From the NCBI RefSeq assembly GCF_026967925.1, contig NZ_JAPVBI010000001.1, positions 744,001 through 808,000 on the forward strand: 64,000 bases of DNA, read 5' to 3'. Within the stretch, counting starts at the first letter, position 1. Each line of letters opens with the position of its first letter. The translations under genes and the position numbers were made by a program. The notes under the pieces were generated by a model that saw only the letters and a list, made by a program, of their open reading frames with translations, was not told the DNA's origin and made no database searches. Positions 33,197 through 40,732 of this stretch are shown piece after piece. This stretch comes from Modestobacter sp. VKM Ac-2985 (GTDB lineage: Bacteria; Actinomycetota; Actinomycetes; Mycobacteriales; Geodermatophilaceae).

Positions 33197-33654
33197 GTCG
33201 TCTCCTCCCTGCTCATCTCGTCCGTGCTGGCTCGGGTGGTGCTGTGCTGGCGGGTGACCAGGTCGTCGACCACGCGTTCCTCGGCGGCGTCGGCCGCTGC
33301 CTGCAGGGCCGCCACGTGCCGTTCGCGCAGGCGTTCGAGGCCCTTGGTGCGCTGGGCGGCGGCGGTCCACCGGGCCCGGACCAGGTCGGCCTGCTCGGCG
33401 CGTGCGACGGCCAGTGCCCGTGCAGCAGACACATCGGCAGCCGCGGCGGCCGATGCGACCATCGCGGCGATGAACGCCGAGCCGGTGGGGTGTCCGGGCA
33501 GCGCGCGCTCGGTCAGCGCGGCGGCGTCCCGCTCGGCGCGCTCGGCGGCCTCGGTCGCCTCGCGGGCGGCCTGGGCCGATGCGAGCGCGGCGGCGCGCTC
33601 CTCGGTCCGGCGCAGCTTCAGCACCGGTTCCAGGCGGAAGGCCGGCTGCTTCAC
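33184..33654 (-). CDS. fliJ: FliJ-like export chaperone/ATPase stalk protein
   Basis: A 156-residue helical protein: 'FRLEPVLKLRRTEERAAALA' at the start and Ala/Arg/Glu heptads throughout, matching the coiled-coil FliJ that inserts in the FliI ring. It follows fliI by 10 nt, the expected place. Sequence identity in FliJ is always low, so the call relies on position and coiled-coil character. Confidence 0.82.
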   Translation of the reverse strand: MKQPAFRLEPVLKLRRTEERAAALASAQAAREATEAAERAERDAAALTERALPGHPTGSAFIAAMVASAAAAADVSAARALAVARAEQADLVRARWTAAAQRTKGLERLRERHVAALQAAADAAEERVVDDLVTRQHSTTRASTDEMSREETTWTD

Positions 33655-33664
33655 CGCGGGTCGC

Positions 33665-34993
33665 TCACGCCGTGGTGGCGATCGCGTGCAGTCGGGCGAA
33701 CGCCTCGGGTGTCGAGGTCGGGTCGTCCACGGCCTGCCGCAGGAAGGCGTCGATCTGCGGTACCAGCCGTCGGGCCCGGTCCACGAGCGGGTCCGAGCCG
33801 GTCTGGTAGGCGCCGATCTCGATCAGCTCCCGCACGTCGCGCAGCGCGGCCATCATCCGGCGGACCTCCCGGGCGTCGGTCATCTGCGGCGACGGGACGA
33901 TGGTCGTGGCGACCCGGGAGATCGACTCCAGCACGTCGATCGCCGGGAAGTGCCCGGCGGTGGCGAGCTTGCGGGTGAGGACGACGTGGCCGTCCAGGAT
34001 CGACCGGGCGGTGTCGGCGATCGGCTCGTTGTGGTCGTCGCCCTCCACCAGCACGGTGTAGAGGCCGGTGATCGAGCCGGTGGTGGAGGTGCCCGCCTTC
34101 TCCAGCAGCTTGGGCATCATCGCGAAGACGCTGGGCGGGTAGCCCCGGGTGGCCGGTGGCTCGCCGGCGGAGAGCCCGACCTCGCGCTGGGCCATCGCGG
34201 TGCGGGTGATCGAGTCCATCATCAGCAGCACGTCGCGGCCCTGGTCGCGGAAGCCCTCGGCGATCCGGGTGGCGACGAAGGCGGCCTTCAGCCGCACCAG
34301 CGGTGGCTCGTCGGAGGTGGCCACGACGACGACGGTGTTCGCCATCCCCTCCGGGCCGAGGTCCTCCTCGAGGAACTCGCGGACCTCCCGGCCACGCTCG
34401 CCGATCAGCCCGATGACGCGCACGTCGGCGTCGGTGCCCCGGGTGATCTGGCTCATCAGCGTCGACTTGCCGACGCCGGACCCGGCGAAGATGCCCAGCC
34501 GCTGGCCGCGGCCGACCGGGACGAGGGTGTCCAGGGCCCGGACACCGGTGGTGAGCTGCCGGTTCACCCGGGCCCGGGTGAGCGCGTTGGGGGTCTGGCT
34601 GGTCAGGTCGACGTACCGGATCGCACTGCCCAGCGGCGGGCCGCCGTCCATCGGCCGGCCGAGCCCGTCGAGCACCCGGCCGAGCAGCGCCTCGCCGACC
34701 GGCACCTGCAGGGGCATGCCGGTGGCCCGCACCCGGGCGCCGGAGCGGACGCCGGAGAGGTCGCCCAGCGGCATGCAGGTCAGCCGGTCCCGCTGCACGG
34801 CGACCACCTCGGCCAGCAGCGGCTGAGGGCCGGTGCGGACCTCGACCAGGTCGCCGACGGCCGCCGAGACGCCCTCGACGGAGAGGGTGAGCCCCATCGC
34901 GCCGGTGACGATCCCGGTCAGCTGGGGTCGGGCAGCCGCACGCGCCCGGTCGATGAGGTCGTTGCTGTCCAGGGCGTCGACGGTCGCCCTCAT
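33665..34993 (-). CDS. fliI: Flagellum-specific ATPase FliI
   Basis: A 442-residue export ATPase related to F1-beta. Visible: 'GRGQRLGIFAGSGVGKSTLM' with the P-loop GSGVGKST, 'RDVLLMMDSITRTAMAQRE' with Walker B, and 'LSAGEPPATRGYPPSVFAMMPKLLE', a FliI signature. The ATG overlaps the fliH stop (ATGA); the frame is open further upstream only because it runs beneath fliH. Confidence 0.97.
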   Translation of the reverse strand: MRATVDALDSNDLIDRARAAARPQLTGIVTGAMGLTLSVEGVSAAVGDLVEVRTGPQPLLAEVVAVQRDRLTCMPLGDLSGVRSGARVRATGMPLQVPVGEALLGRVLDGLGRPMDGGPPLGSAIRYVDLTSQTPNALTRARVNRQLTTGVRALDTLVPVGRGQRLGIFAGSGVGKSTLMSQITRGTDADVRVIGLIGERGREVREFLEEDLGPEGMANTVVVVATSDEPPLVRLKAAFVATRIAEGFRDQGRDVLLMMDSITRTAMAQREVGLSAGEPPATRGYPPSVFAMMPKLLEKAGTSTTGSITGLYTVLVEGDDHNEPIADTARSILDGHVVLTRKLATAGHFPAIDVLESISRVATTIVPSPQMTDAREVRRMMAALRDVRELIEIGAYQTGSDPLVDRARRLVPQIDAFLRQAVDDPTSTPEAFARLHAIATTA

Positions 34994-35850
34994 GACCGGA
35001 GCACCTCGCGGACGCGGTCCAGCGCTGCGCTCAGCTGGGCGTCGACCCGCTGGGTGCCGGCCTCGGCCAGCGCGCCGGCCCGCTCGACGGCGTCGTCCCC
35101 GCGGACGGTGACCGACGCCGGCAGCTGGGCCAGCGCCTCGGCCGGCACCTCGGCGAGGTCGTCGGGGTGCAGCCGGACGACGACCGGCACGTCGTCGGGG
35201 CACAGGGTCAGGGCCCGGCGCAGGGCGTCCAGGCCGGGCTCCGCAGCCATGGCCAGCTCCCGGCCGAACAGGTCGCCGACCAGGATGACGACGGCGTCCA
35301 GGATGCTGTCCCGCAGCTCGTCGACCACCGGGGCGGCGGTCTCGTCCAGCCGCTCGACGGCGGCGCCCATGGCCGCCGTGGCCGAGGCGAGCCGGCGCTC
35401 CCAGCGGGCCTGCACCTCCAGGAGACGCTCCTCGGCGGCCTGCTCGGCGGCGCGGACGACCTGCTCGGCGGCGACGAGGCCCTCGGCGTGGCCGGCGGCC
35501 CAGCCCTCCCGGCGGGCCTCCTCCCGCAGCCGGGCCAGCTGCTCGGCGTAGACCTCGCCCAGCCGGAGCCCGACCCGTGCGGTGGCGGCCCGGTCGCTGT
35601 GCGCCGCCGTGGGGTGCTCGGCGACCGGGGGGACGACGGAGGGCGCCCGGGGTGCCCGGGGCGGGGGGACCGGCGCGGCCGGGGCCGGCGCGACGGCGTC
35701 CTGCGCGGCGGGGCGCACCGCCGACGGCCGGCCCCACACCGGCGCACCCTGCGGTGCGCGCTGGTAGGGGACGGCGCCGGCCGCCGGAGCCCCGCGCAGC
35801 AGCAGGGTCTCGCGTCCGCTGCCGTCAGGCGACGAAGTCATCCTCACCAC
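34990..35850 (-). CDS. fliH: Flagellar export stator FliH
   Basis: A 286-residue regulator that links FliI to the C-ring. The Pro/Ala-rich N-terminus (~75 residues) is followed by a long coiled coil ('YAEQLARLREEARREGWAAGHAEGLVAAEQV') and a V-ATPase E-subunit-like C-terminal domain ('VVRLHPDDLAEVP'). GxxxG-like spacing appears near GWAAGHAEG. Start could be GTG 35850 or ATG 35841; neither has a clear ribosome site because the gene overlaps fliG. Confidence 0.88.
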   Translation of the reverse strand: MVRMTSSPDGSGRETLLLRGAPAAGAVPYQRAPQGAPVWGRPSAVRPAAQDAVAPAPAAPVPPPRAPRAPSVVPPVAEHPTAAHSDRAATARVGLRLGEVYAEQLARLREEARREGWAAGHAEGLVAAEQVVRAAEQAAEERLLEVQARWERRLASATAAMGAAVERLDETAAPVVDELRDSILDAVVILVGDLFGRELAMAAEPGLDALRRALTLCPDDVPVVVRLHPDDLAEVPAEALAQLPASVTVRGDDAVERAGALAEAGTQRVDAQLSAALDRVREVLRS

Positions 35851-36901
35851 CCCGCGAGATGGTCAGCGCACCCTGCTCCTCGAGGGTGCGGATGACCGCC
35901 ACGATCTTGGCCTGCGCCTCCTCGACGGTCCGGGTGCGGACCGGGCCGAGCAGCTCGATCTCCTCGATCAGGTTCTCCCCGGCGCGCTCGGAGAGGTTGC
36001 GGACCACCTTGTCCCGGACGTCGGGCTTCACGCCCTTGAGCGCGGTGGCCAGGTCGTTGGCCTCGACGTCGCGCAGCACCAGCTGCAGCGACCGGTCGTC
36101 GATGGTGACGATGTCCTCGAAGACGAACATCTGCGAGCGGATCCGCTCGGCCAGCTCCGGGTCGCTGTTCTCCAGCCACTCCAGGATCGAGCGCTCGGTG
36201 GGCCGGGAGGAGCGGTTGATGATCTCCACCAGCGTCTCGACGCCACCGACGGTCGCCATGTCCTGGTAGGCCAGCAGCGAGCCCATCCGGCGGCCGAGCT
36301 CCTCCTCGACCATCCGGACCATCTCCGGGGCGGTGCGGTCCATCATCGCGATCCGGTAGGCGACGTCGGCCTGCTGGTCCGGCGGGAAACCCGAGAGCAC
36401 CTCGGCCGACTGCGGCGCCGGCAGGTGCGCCAGCACCAGGGCGACGACCTGCGGGTGCTCGTCCTTGAGGAAGGTGACCAGCTGCCGGACGTCGCTGTTG
36501 CGCAGCGAGGCGAAGGGCAGCTCGGTGTAGACGACGTTGAGCCGGGAGAGGATGCCGTCGGCCTTCTCCTCGCCCAGCCCGGCGGCGAGCACCTCGCGGG
36601 CGAACTCGATGCCGCCGGTGCCGACGAAGCGGCGGGCCTGCATGAGGGCGTGGAACTCGCCGAGCACGTCGTCGACGTCGCTGCCGTTGACCCGCTGCAG
36701 CCCCATGAGCTCGCTGGTCAGCTTCTCGACCTCGGAGGGGCGCATCTGCGCGAGGACGGCGCCGGCCTCCTCCTTGGTCAGCTGGGCCAGGAACACCGCG
36801 GCCTTGCGCAGGCCCGGCAGCTCCTTGCGGGGCTTGGCGAGCTGGGCGGGCGACGTCGTCGCCGGCACCCCGACGAGCTGTTCGACGCTGGCGATGCTCA
36901 C
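35825..36901 (-). CDS. fliG: Flagellar motor switch protein FliG
   Basis: A 358-residue rotor protein. Three domains can be followed: N-terminal ('KAAVFLAQLTKEEAGAVLAQMRPSEVEKLT'), middle with the EHPQ motif ('FLKDEHPQVVALVLAHL'), and C-terminal charged ridge ('ENSDPELAERIRSQMFVFEDIVTIDDRSLQ'). The GTG at 36901 follows GGGAG. A hairpin at 36982-37029 separates it from fliF. Confidence 0.96.
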   Translation of the reverse strand: MSIASVEQLVGVPATTSPAQLAKPRKELPGLRKAAVFLAQLTKEEAGAVLAQMRPSEVEKLTSELMGLQRVNGSDVDDVLGEFHALMQARRFVGTGGIEFAREVLAAGLGEEKADGILSRLNVVYTELPFASLRNSDVRQLVTFLKDEHPQVVALVLAHLPAPQSAEVLSGFPPDQQADVAYRIAMMDRTAPEMVRMVEEELGRRMGSLLAYQDMATVGGVETLVEIINRSSRPTERSILEWLENSDPELAERIRSQMFVFEDIVTIDDRSLQLVLRDVEANDLATALKGVKPDVRDKVVRNLSERAGENLIEEIELLGPVRTRTVEEAQAKIVAVIRTLEEQGALTISRGGEDDFVA

Positions 36902-36981
36902 TGCTCAACTCCCTTCGCGATGCTCACGGCAGTCCTCTTGTCCGGTGGACGCCACCGGCGCCCAGCTCCTGCATCGGCAGT

Positions 36982-37029
36982 CCGGGGCCCCACCCGGCAG
37001 GGCTGGTGCCCCGCCGGGGGAGGCCCCGG
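36982..37029 (-). terminator. Strong hairpin between fliF and fliG
   Basis: Arms at 36982-36998 and 37013-37029 pair over 17 positions with two mismatches, loop 14 nt, starting 9 nt after the fliF stop. No T-tract. In mid-operon it may attenuate fliG and later genes, giving less rotor and export protein than MS-ring protein, or protect mRNA ends. Confidence 0.55.
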
Positions 37030-37038
37030 GCCGTGTGC

Positions 37039-38592
37039 TCACTTGGCGTCGGCGAACCAGCCGCGCAGCATCGTGGCGACCTCGTCGGGACGGTCGCTGA
37101 CCATCTCCGAGATCTCGCCGCGCACCCGCTCGCGCTGCTGGGCCTCCAGCAACGCCGTCCGGTCGTCGAGGGCCGGGTCGCGGACGCTCTCGACCTGGAT
37201 GCGCTCCTCGGCCTCCTCGTCCTCGTACTCCTCGTACTCCTCGCGGTTGCGCCGCGAGCGCAGCCACACGATGAGCACCAGCAGGGCGATGCCGAGGGCG
37301 ATGCCGCCGGTCTTGATCATCGACCACATCTGGGCGGTCTTCTCCGCCTCCTCGGCGGCCGCCAGGTCGGCGGCGGCCCGCTCGGCGGCGGTCTGGTCGA
37401 AGGCCATCGCAGCGACCGTGATGGCGTCCCCGCGGGCGACGTCCAGGCCGACCGCGTTGCCGATCAGGTCCTGGACCTGGGCCTGGTTCAGCGCACCGGC
37501 AGCAGCCTGGTCCATCACCACCGAGACGGTCAGCCGCTGGACGGCACCCGGCGCTCCCTCGATGGTCTCCACGGTCTTGTCGACGGCGTTGTTCCGGGTG
37601 GCCGTCTCCTTGTCGTAGGCGGACTCGCCGTTGCCGTTGACCCCGAGGTCCTCGGCACCGAGCACCCCGCCGACGGCGGCCCCGTTGCCGGCGTAGTTCT
37701 CGATGGTCGTGCTCTCCGACAGCGCCGGGGTGCCCTCGTTGAAGTCGTAGCTCTCGATCGTCGTGCCGCGCTGGTCGAAGTCCAGGTCGGCGCGCACGGA
37801 GACGACCGCGTTGCCGGGACCGGCGACCCGGTCGAGGATCTGCTGGGCGTTGGCGGCCAGCCTGCCCTCGAACTCCTGCTCCATCTGCGACTGGGCGTCA
37901 CCGGCGGCCGAGGACGTGCCCTCGCCGGCGGCGGAGAGGACCGCGCCGGTGGAGTCGGCGACCGTGACGTCTGCCGGGTCCATCTTCTGGACGCTGGAGG
38001 AGACCAGGTGGGTGACCGCCTGCACCTGCTCACCGGCGAGGCTCGTGCCGGGGGCGAGGTCCAGCAGGACCGACGCGGTCGGCTTGCCCTCCTCGGTGGC
38101 GAAGACGTCGTCCTTGGGCAGTGCGACGTGCACGACCGCGGATCGGACGCCGTCCAGCGCCTTGAGGGTGCTGGCGAGCTCCCCCTCCAGCGCACGCTGG
38201 TAGGAGACCTGCTGCTGGAACTCGCTGGTGGTGATGCCCTGCTCGTCCAGGAGGGAGTAGCCGGTCTCGTCGCCGGCCGGCAGGCCCTGGCCGCTCATCG
38301 CCAGGCGAAGGTCGTAGACCTTCTCCTTGGCCACCATGATCGTCTGGCCGCCGTCGGTGAGCTCGTAGGCGACGCCCTGGGCGTTGAGCTCCTCCACGAT
38401 CGCCGAGGCGTCGGTGGAGGCCAGGTTGCTGAACAGCGGCGACAGCGTGGGGGCGGTGACCCACCGGGTGAAGAAGAAGCCGCCGAGGAGCAGCCCGGCC
38501 AGCAGCAGACCGATGACGATCTTCTGGCCGGCGCCGATCGTCGCCAGCAGCGTGCGGACCCGGTCCATCGGTCCGGCGAGCGCGGCGGGCAT
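37039..38592 (-). CDS. fliF: Flagellar MS-ring protein FliF
   Basis: A 517-residue ring protein with helices near residues 25-45 and 425-445. The YscJ-like ring segments are visible: 'NLASTDASAIVEELNAQGVAYELTDGGQTIMV' and 'AMSGQGLPAGDETGYSLLDEQGITTSEFQQQVSYQRALEGELA' read in parts. The C-terminal tail 'MVSDRPDEVATMLRGWFADAK' is the FliG-binding motif. Its ATG overlaps the fliE stop by one base. Confidence 0.97.
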   Translation of the reverse strand: MPAALAGPMDRVRTLLATIGAGQKIVIGLLLAGLLLGGFFFTRWVTAPTLSPLFSNLASTDASAIVEELNAQGVAYELTDGGQTIMVAKEKVYDLRLAMSGQGLPAGDETGYSLLDEQGITTSEFQQQVSYQRALEGELASTLKALDGVRSAVVHVALPKDDVFATEEGKPTASVLLDLAPGTSLAGEQVQAVTHLVSSSVQKMDPADVTVADSTGAVLSAAGEGTSSAAGDAQSQMEQEFEGRLAANAQQILDRVAGPGNAVVSVRADLDFDQRGTTIESYDFNEGTPALSESTTIENYAGNGAAVGGVLGAEDLGVNGNGESAYDKETATRNNAVDKTVETIEGAPGAVQRLTVSVVMDQAAAGALNQAQVQDLIGNAVGLDVARGDAITVAAMAFDQTAAERAAADLAAAEEAEKTAQMWSMIKTGGIALGIALLVLIVWLRSRRNREEYEEYEDEEAEERIQVESVRDPALDDRTALLEAQQRERVRGEISEMVSDRPDEVATMLRGWFADAK

Positions 38593-38918
38593 CAGATCTG
38601 CATCCGCATGATCTCGGTGAAGGCCGCGACCGCCGAGTTCTTCAGGGTCACCACGGTGTCGGTGGCCAGCCGGGCCTCAGTGCTGGCGATCATGTAGTCG
38701 TGGGCGTCCTGCAGGTCACCGGTCGCAGCCTGCAGCGCGAGGGCGTCCGCGTTGCCCTGCACGGCGTTCAGCGAGTCGATCGAGCCGGTGAGGACGGCGG
38801 CGAAGCCACCGTCCCCGGACACGGAGCGCGGAGCGGCGGCGTTGGCCGCGCCGGCGACGCCGGTGACGTCGGTGATGCCCGGCATGCCGATGGAGATGCC
38901 GGCGATGGGTGAGGTCAT
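38592..38918 (-). CDS. fliE: Flagellar rod adaptor FliE
   Basis: A 108-residue protein linking the MS ring and rod. C-terminal helices match FliE: 'QDAHDYMIASTEARLATDTVVTLKNSAVAAFTEIMRMQI' (two pieces). The ATG lies 2 nt after the flgC stop. Confidence 0.93.
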   Translation of the reverse strand: MTSPIAGISIGMPGITDVTGVAGAANAAAPRSVSGDGGFAAVLTGSIDSLNAVQGNADALALQAATGDLQDAHDYMIASTEARLATDTVVTLKNSAVAAFTEIMRMQI

Positions 38919-38920
38919 GA

Positions 38921-39325
38921 TCAGCCCTTCCCGAGCTGGAGGGCCTGCTGGTAGGCCTCGGTGGCGCTCCTGATGGTGGCCAGGTTGGCCTGGTAGCCGC
39001 GCTGGGCCATGAGCAGCTGGGTCATCTGGTCGCCGAGGTCGATGTCGGGGTAGCGGACGTAGCCCTCGCCATCGGCCAGGGGGTTGTTCGGCTCGTAGAC
39101 CATCCGGCCCTCGGCGCTGCCGAGCTCGGTGCCGGCGACGCGCACGCCGCCCTGGCCCGAGCCGTACTGGACCGCCTCGGCGACGACCATCCGTTCCTGG
39201 AAGGCGTCCTCGCCGGGGCCGTTGACCGTGTTGATGTTGGCCATGTTGTCCGCGACGGCGTCCATCCACTTGCGGTGGACGAACAGCGACGAGCCGCCGA
39301 TGCGGAGCGTGTCGAAGACGGCCAT
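38921..39325 (-). CDS. flgC: Flagellar rod protein FlgC
   Basis: A 134-residue proximal rod protein. It opens 'FDTLRIGGSSLFVHRKWMDAVADNMANINTV', an FlgC-type rod motif, and ends 'QLLMAQRGYQANLATIRSATEAYQQALQLGKG'. The ATG at 39325 overlaps the flgB stop by one base; GTG at 39328 is the alternative. Confidence 0.94.
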   Translation of the reverse strand: MAVFDTLRIGGSSLFVHRKWMDAVADNMANINTVNGPGEDAFQERMVVAEAVQYGSGQGGVRVAGTELGSAEGRMVYEPNNPLADGEGYVRYPDIDLGDQMTQLLMAQRGYQANLATIRSATEAYQQALQLGKG

Positions 39326-39672
39326 CACTGCGTCCGCAGGGCGGAGCGCAGCAGGGCGTACTTGCCGTCCAGGGCGCTGATCGACAGCTGGTAGCGCAGT
39401 CCGGTCTCGGTGGCGATGACCGTCTCGGTGTCCAGGTTGACGTTGTTGCCGTCGGTCCGGGTCGGGTCCATCGAGCGGGTGACGGAACTCCGGCCACCCG
39501 CCGGGACCTGACCGTTGACGATCTCGGCCTGCAGCGTCGACTCGAAGTCGACCCGGCCGGCGAGGAAGCCCGGCGTCTGGACGTTGGCGATGTTGTCGGC
39601 GGTCACCCGCTGGCGCTGCTGCAGTCCGGTGAGGGACGCGTGCAGCGCCGTCATGGTCGAGTCGGTGATCAC
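39325..39672 (-). CDS. flgB: Flagellar rod protein FlgB
   Basis: A 115-residue proximal rod protein with 'LHASLTGLQQRQRVTADNIANVQTPGFLAGRVDFE' (rod signature, read in parts) and a C-terminal helix 'LRYQLSISALDGKYALLRSALR'. GTG 39672 gives normal length; ATG 39654 is possible. First gene of the rod-hook-export block. A ~130-nt leader contains a hairpin at 39728-39751. Confidence 0.9.
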   Translation of the reverse strand: MITDSTMTALHASLTGLQQRQRVTADNIANVQTPGFLAGRVDFESTLQAEIVNGQVPAGGRSSVTRSMDPTRTDGNNVNLDTETVIATETGLRYQLSISALDGKYALLRSALRTQ

Positions 39673-39727
39673 CGGACGCCCAGCAGGGAGCGACGGAGCA
39701 CGAGGTACCTCCGGGTACGGCGGGACG

Positions 39728-39751
39728 CGCTCCCAGGGGAACCTGGGAGCG
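39728..39751 (-). promoter_or_regulatory. Hairpin in flgB leader
   Basis: A perfect 10-bp stem (39728-39737 with 39742-39751) closed by a GGAA tetraloop lies 56 nt before the flgB start and after the predicted promoter. It would be in the 5' leader. A GGA in a hairpin loop is the layout CsrA recognises, and csrA is in this locus, so post-transcriptional control is possible; this is inference. Confidence 0.45.
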
Positions 39752-39799
39752 AGGGGGCCGCCGATCCGTGGCGAAGTTGGTGCGTTCCGTGCCCTTGAG

Positions 39800-39829
39800 T
39801 CATCGGCAGCGGCAGCGGCTGTCATGACC
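39800..39829 (-). promoter_or_regulatory. Flagellar sigma promoter for flgB operon
   Basis: Reading toward flgB: GGTCA (39829-39825), 17 nt, GCCGATGA (39807-39800). Exact match to the shared two-box motif. It would drive the rod, MS-ring, switch, export and hook genes. Confidence 0.75.
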
Positions 39830-39869
39830 ACTTGCACCCGATCGGGCGCGTCCAGTCACACAACGCACA

Positions 39870-39911
39870 CGTCCCCCGCGACAGAAATGGCCATTTCTGT
39901 CGCGGGGGACG
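39870..39911. repeat. 42-bp perfect palindrome between fliT-like gene and flgB
   Basis: The two 21-bp halves are exact reverse complements with no spacer; the centre is AAATGGCCATTT and the arms are GTCCCCCGCGACAG-type. It begins 26 nt after the fliT-like stop and 41 nt upstream of the flgB promoter. As RNA it would form a strong hairpin (possible terminator for fliD-S-T); as DNA it could extrude a cruciform or bind a dimer. The AT-rich core in GC-rich DNA is striking. Confidence 0.85.
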
Positions 39912-39937
39912 GGGGAGTGCCGGTGGTGCGGGTGGGG

Positions 39938-40312
39938 TCAGAGCACCCGGTCGATGAAGGAGGCGACCGGCCGGGTCGGTGCGTAGGACATCCGGGCGGC
40001 GACGTCCCGCTGCTTCTGCGACTGGGTGATCTGCTCGACCAGCGCCTCGGCGACCGCCAGCTGGTGCTGCAGCAGCCGGGCGGCGCGCTCGCGCAGGTCG
40101 TCGGGCAGCGGGCCCAGGTTGCTCGGCGGGATCCAGTCGGTGGACCGGCGGCCCCAGGCCGCGATCTCCTCGGCCCGCCCGCGGGCGAGGGTCTCCTCGG
40201 CCTCGTACACGTCGCCCTCGAGCGCGTCCAGCACCGCCGGCCAGTTCCGCCCGCCGGCCAGGGCGGGGACGTCCCCGACCCGGTTGCGCCCGGCGGGCGG
40301 GCCGGCGGTCAC
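39938..40312 (-). CDS. FliT-like flagellar chaperone candidate
   Basis: A 124-residue mostly helical protein directly after fliS, the usual fliT position. Helix segments include 'WPAVLDALEGDVYEAEETLARG' and 'LRERAARLLQHQLAVAEALVEQI'. FliT binds the cap protein FliD. The GTG overlaps the fliS stop (GTGA). Sequence similarity to FliT is weak by eye, so the call rests on position, size and helicity. Confidence 0.65.
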   Translation of the reverse strand: MTAGPPAGRNRVGDVPALAGGRNWPAVLDALEGDVYEAEETLARGRAEEIAAWGRRSTDWIPPSNLGPLPDDLRERAARLLQHQLAVAEALVEQITQSQKQRDVAARMSYAPTRPVASFIDRVL

Positions 40313-40695
40313 GCGGGAGCCACGGCGAGGGAGGCCGCGGCCTCCCGCCAGGCGTCGCGCAGCGGCTCGACGATCTTGCGGCAGTCGGCGACCCGGCGCA
40401 GGTCGGCCTTGAGGATCGCCTGGCCGAGCTCGGTGATCAGCCAGTTGTAGAGGGCGGCCAGCCGGGGAGCGCCGTCCCAGGCGTCGACCTGCAGGCTCTC
40501 CAGCAACCCGAAGACGACGTCCTGGGCGTGCTGCAGCTGCTCGGTCGCCGCGTCACGGTCACCCGCGGTCAGGGCGGCGTGCCCGCGCTCGAGGTCCAGG
40601 GCGAGGCGGTCGTACAGCATCACCAGCAGGCGCTGCGGGGAGGCGGTCGTGACCGTGTCACCCAGGTAGCGGGCGCGGAGGGAAGCGGTGCTCAT
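40309..40695 (-). CDS. fliS: Flagellin export chaperone FliS
   Basis: A 128-residue chaperone with the FliS opening 'RARYLGDTVTTASPQRLLVMLYDRLALDLERG' and 'LQHAQDVVFGLLESLQ'. It binds the flagellin C-terminus to prevent premature polymerisation. It lies between fliD and the fliT-like gene. Confidence 0.95.
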   Translation of the reverse strand: MSTASLRARYLGDTVTTASPQRLLVMLYDRLALDLERGHAALTAGDRDAATEQLQHAQDVVFGLLESLQVDAWDGAPRLAALYNWLITELGQAILKADLRRVADCRKIVEPLRDAWREAAASLAVAPA

Positions 40696-40732
40696 CGGGA
40701 AGATGCTCCAGGTCGGTGGCGGGTCAGCGGGA

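Noticed and set aside
32321-35551. 1076-codon plus-strand open frame
   Set aside because: It lies antisense to fliK-hydrolase-fliJ-fliI-fliH, which have clear family motifs. Long antisense frames are expected at this GC content, and its translation is low-complexity with no domain.
36971-37000. Flagellar sigma promoter before fliG
   Set aside because: GCCGATGC is present, but 17 nt upstream is CTGCC rather than GGTCA, and the site overlaps the hairpin.
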